From Saccoglossus kowalevskii (taxonomy: Eukaryota > Hemichordata > Enteropneusta > Harrimaniidae), in the NCBI RefSeq assembly GCF_000003605.2, contig NW_003129874.1, positions 43,024 to 57,480 of the forward strand: DNA of 14,457 bases. Direction: 5' to 3'. The notes under the pieces are model-generated. The model made no database searches, was not told where the DNA came from, and worked only from the letters and a program-made list of their open reading frames with translations. The position numbers and the translations under genes were made by a program. This document shows, piece by piece, positions 1 through 14,457 of this stretch (the first letter of the stretch is position 1; each line of letters starts with the position of its first letter).

Positions 1-1939
1 CAATCCAGGGGAATCCAGACATGTACCAGGCTGCGTAAAAACATTCTATGTCCCCTAATGCAATATAGACTCGCCAAGAGTGGACGCGATCACTAGCCGG
101 CGCCAGCGAGATTCGAAATCCAAACGTTTAGTCAAAACCAAAGCAGTTAGCCAATTCGCTGTTGAGTTTGCAAATTGGCTGCCCCAATACTTCTGAGACT
201 TGCTGTAAATATGATGACTGTTTAAGCTATCAATGGTCTATATACACTTGTAACTTGTTGGCAAATATCTTAGCACATCTCTTCCATACAGTGTGTGTAT
301 TTTAACATGATAGGATCTGAGTGGGCATATATACTGTCATGCCATGAGCAATTCACAAACATATAAATGCATAGTAATGCAAATTATTTTCTGATCAGCT
401 TATCAAGGTCATACTATCACCAGTCACTTCAAGATGACAAGATATTGCTTGATTTCTTTTGATGAAAGGGAGTGATTATCTTCATGTTATTATTTGAACC
501 CTTTTAAAACTGACTGAATCAATAGTTTGCTAGCAAACCCCGAGAATGATACGTACATAAATCATTTCAACTCTTTGTGAATACTGAGCCTTGTGTGTCA
601 ACAAGTCCAGATAATCCGGATAAATGTCACAGATTATTCTATACTACAGATATTCTGAAACACAGTGAGGTTTTAGCTTTCGATAACAAGCATATTGCAA
701 TATGATAAGAAGTCTGGCTTTGCAACATTGTTATAATTGTTGTTTAGATTTTATTAAGTACTTATTAAGTTTATAATAACTCATTCCCCTCATTAATATC
801 TTTACATAAATAAAATTGTTTTAAGAATTAATTAACACAATCAAGTATGAGGTTTAAACTCTGTGTTTAGTTGAACAGACATTGCATCATACATTACAAA
901 TGTAATTAGTAATTTTTTGACTCCCTAGGTAGCTTAAACTTTGTGCTTTTCATGAAAACATTAAAAATCTTTTCAAACGTGTTTGATGCCAAGCATTTTG
1001 TCAGTGTTGTGTTAATTTTTATCAATTATACCTCAGACAACTAATAAATTTAATTTAACTAATTTATTAGTTGTCTGAGATTATACATACACCCTCTACA
1101 TAAGTAATTAAGAGAAGAAACAACGTGCAAATCATATTAGAATTGAATCAGTATAAAAATAAAATGCAACTAGCCAAGAAGTGAAACCATTATGGTATTA
1201 AATTCTGATTAAAAACTAAAACCAAAAAAAATGCATGCACTTACGGATACTTTAGTCGAGCCAAGCTACACATCCACATACAGACAGCAAAGCAATAAGT
1301 AAACATATTACACATGGAAAACAAAAGGAAAGGTAGGCGCATAAATAAATATATAATAACAGACTTAAATCAATAAACAGCTAAACTGTGGACGTAAAAC
1401 ATCAAGATTCAAAGTATCATCACATTCATACAGATTGGTCTTGATATCATAAAACTATTTCAATATTTCGAAAGACTGCAAAGCATGCACACCCAGCAAA
1501 CCCATCATACATGTATACAGCTTTATGCAAAACACTAACAGACAATACAATATAGACACGACTCATGGATGTACATGGACAGCACTACTGCAAAGCAGAC
1601 AGAAAAATTAACGGCATTACGGTGTAAGTTGTTATCGTTAATCTGTTCAAACACAATCAACTCTGCCATTCCTCACCCACAATAAAACACACGGATATAC
1701 AATTTATTTTTATTAAAAGTACTTTGAACTTACCACATAATAAAATAATAACTTCATTGTGCAAATTGTAAGGCAAGGTATGGAAAGAAATAAGAAGAAA
1801 TTAGCCGGCAAAGCATTGATGCAGAAACACTCAAGATATGGCTGTTAGCATAATGACACCAAGAATTTAAACTGAAAAACCTTACCAATCACAATTCAAG
1901 AATCACTCGCAATAAGCAGTAAGCAAAAAACTTTGCTAA
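1..1939. other. left-hand region without an identified gene
   Basis: AT-rich sequence with stops in all frames. Apart from the 19-bp hairpin (1032-1079) and a candidate 21-nt microexon at 1245-1265 on the minus strand, nothing is recognised. It is either sequence downstream of the CEP170-like gene or a further intron of it. The first about 200 bases are richer in GC, but show no recognisable coding exon or repeat. Confidence 0.6.
1032..1079. repeat. perfect 19-bp inverted repeat, 10-nt loop
   Basis: CTCAGACAACTAATAAATT at 1032-1050 is exactly complementary to 1061-1079, with loop TAATTTAACT. Flanking TATAC sequences outside the stem are also loosely symmetric. No A/T-only run explains it, since the outer 12 bases are mixed. 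It could be a short palindromic transposon relic or a hairpin RNA. Confidence 0.9.
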
Positions 1940-2274
1940 ATGTTTTATTAAATGTAATTTATTGGAATTTTTTTTCTTTTTATGAAAACATACGTGATGG
2001 ATATGTAAATACTTGTATAATATATTATACATGTATTGATGGTATAGTTAATTTGTATATTAAACTGGTCAAAGTAAATTGGTACATTAAGTAAAGTTAG
2101 TTTTGAATGAAACATGCAACACCTATGAATTTTACATATATTGTCAATGACCCCAGCTGATAGAATGTTTATTGTCTGGTTGAGGACGCTTTTTGTGTCA
2201 GATTCCAATATGAGGCTCATTGACTCATTTGTTCAGAGTCAAAGTTCCCCATTCACACAAGCTGTAGTCCAAGC
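1940..2274 (-). other. candidate 3' terminal exon and 3' UTR
   Basis: A clear acceptor (T-run then CAG at 2277-2275) opens a segment richer in GC than its surroundings. Entered in phase 0 from exon J it adds AWTTACVNGEL and a TGA at 2241-2239. Entered from the 2441 donor in the exon J frame it adds LGLQLV and stops at 2255-2253. All three frames stop within 50 bases, which fits a terminal exon. Two AATAAA hexamers on the minus strand (1963-1958 and 1949-1944) could serve as poly(A) signals, though AATAAA is common by chance in such AT-rich DNA. Confidence 0.35.
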
Positions 2275-2440
2275 CTGAAAAAATATATATCCATCCAGTT
2301 ATTTTTCCATGGTAAATTTATAATTATTAAATAATTTAATTTAATTATAAAATAAATAGTTATAGTCTATTGTTATTTATATATTTAAATTATTTATTTT
2401 CATAACAATTACAGATAAAGGCAGATTTAAATGAACTGAC

Positions 2441-2550
2441 CTTGACTGATGGATGAGGGGATGGATGAGGGGAGTATGGGAGGTCCAGCGAACCATTAGA
2501 CATCGTATTAGGGGATAGGAGGATAATGGACACAAATGAACTTGACTTAC
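2441..2550 (-). other. possible 3' extension of exon J (alternative donor)
   Basis: These 110 bases keep the base composition of exon J and then change sharply to very AT-rich sequence at 2440. On the minus strand they end AAG followed by GTCAGT, a usable donor. In the exon J frame they read through as VSQVHLCPLSSYP and onward, an unlikely-looking tail. In another frame they read SPNTMSNGSLDLPYSPHPS, more like a CEP170 linker. No acceptor is present that would allow that second frame. It may be an alternatively spliced extension, or coding sequence displaced by a one-base indel. Confidence 0.4.
2449..2472. repeat. 12-bp tandem duplication
   Basis: ATGGATGAGGGG occurs twice in direct succession. 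On the minus strand, in the frame that looks most protein-like, it encodes the repeated SPHP of a Ser/Pro/His-rich segment. A 12-bp unit preserves frame, which is mildly in favour of a coding history. Confidence 0.8.

Positions 2551-14457
<11,907 letters not shown>

Noticed and set aside
104-161. tRNA-like sequence on the minus strand: CAGCGA and TCGCTG ends pair and a TTCGAATC B-box-like word lies between them.
   Set aside because: Only 58 bases lie between the paired ends, the T-stem next to the TTCGAAT loop does not pair, and no anticodon arm is evident. At most it is a decayed tRNA-derived SINE head.
1725-1855. Minus-strand stretch between an AACAG acceptor and a GTAAGT donor (about 1733), open for 36 codons.
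   Set aside because: The encoded sequence is hydrophobic and Phe/Leu-rich from a pyrimidine-rich tract and has no resemblance to CEP170. More likely a chance open stretch.

Overview
The window is animal nuclear DNA. It is AT-rich, has long introns with GT-AG borders, and carries one large interrupted gene on the minus strand. Nothing prokaryotic is visible: no operons, CRISPR array, rRNA or convincing tRNA. The gene reads as an invertebrate orthologue of CEP170, the FHA-domain centrosomal protein of the subdistal appendages. The many diverged dispersed repeats, a TIR element and the retained minor-class (U12) intron fit a non-insect, probably marine, invertebrate. The phylum cannot be fixed from this sequence alone.

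Most of the window (about 2.5 to 13.3 kb) is this gene, read right to left. Ten exons can be defined by splice sites and by codon phase closing at every junction: 13319-13230, 11614-11536, 10748-10672, 9833-9662, 9352-9278, 9075-8732, 8432-8387, 8028-7520, 6433-6301 and 4058-2551. Together they give 3,033 nt, exactly 1,011 codons with no internal stop. They cover most of the FHA domain, the YGQPxWWG motif, the HASFTIEF motif, the GTYTI / EARKKIDxVFG motif, and a long basic Ser/Thr-rich region that includes TVMA, TRTxLRKxRFG and EIAKIS motifs. The 5' exon with the first FHA strands lies beyond the right edge. The C-terminal part of the vertebrate protein is not recognisable; the 3' end is either unresolved or alternative.

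The most striking feature is the intron inside the FHA domain (11535-10749). It begins ATATCCTTT, ends AC and has TTCCTTAAT just before its end. These are the hallmarks of a U12-type AT-AC intron spliced by the minor spliceosome, and only this splice keeps the FHA reading frame (RFGYD to PHVYRF).

The largest intron mapped (6300-4059) is mostly filled by a 1.7 kb element with 26-bp inverted ends and subterminal GGGCGATGTT copies, which looks like a non-autonomous DNA transposon. Other introns hold diverged copies of a dispersed repeat (6781-6860 and about 10336-10610) and small hairpins. The left 2.4 kb holds a possible alternative 3' end of the gene, two AATAAA hexamers, a perfect 19-bp hairpin and a candidate 21-nt microexon. 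It is otherwise featureless.
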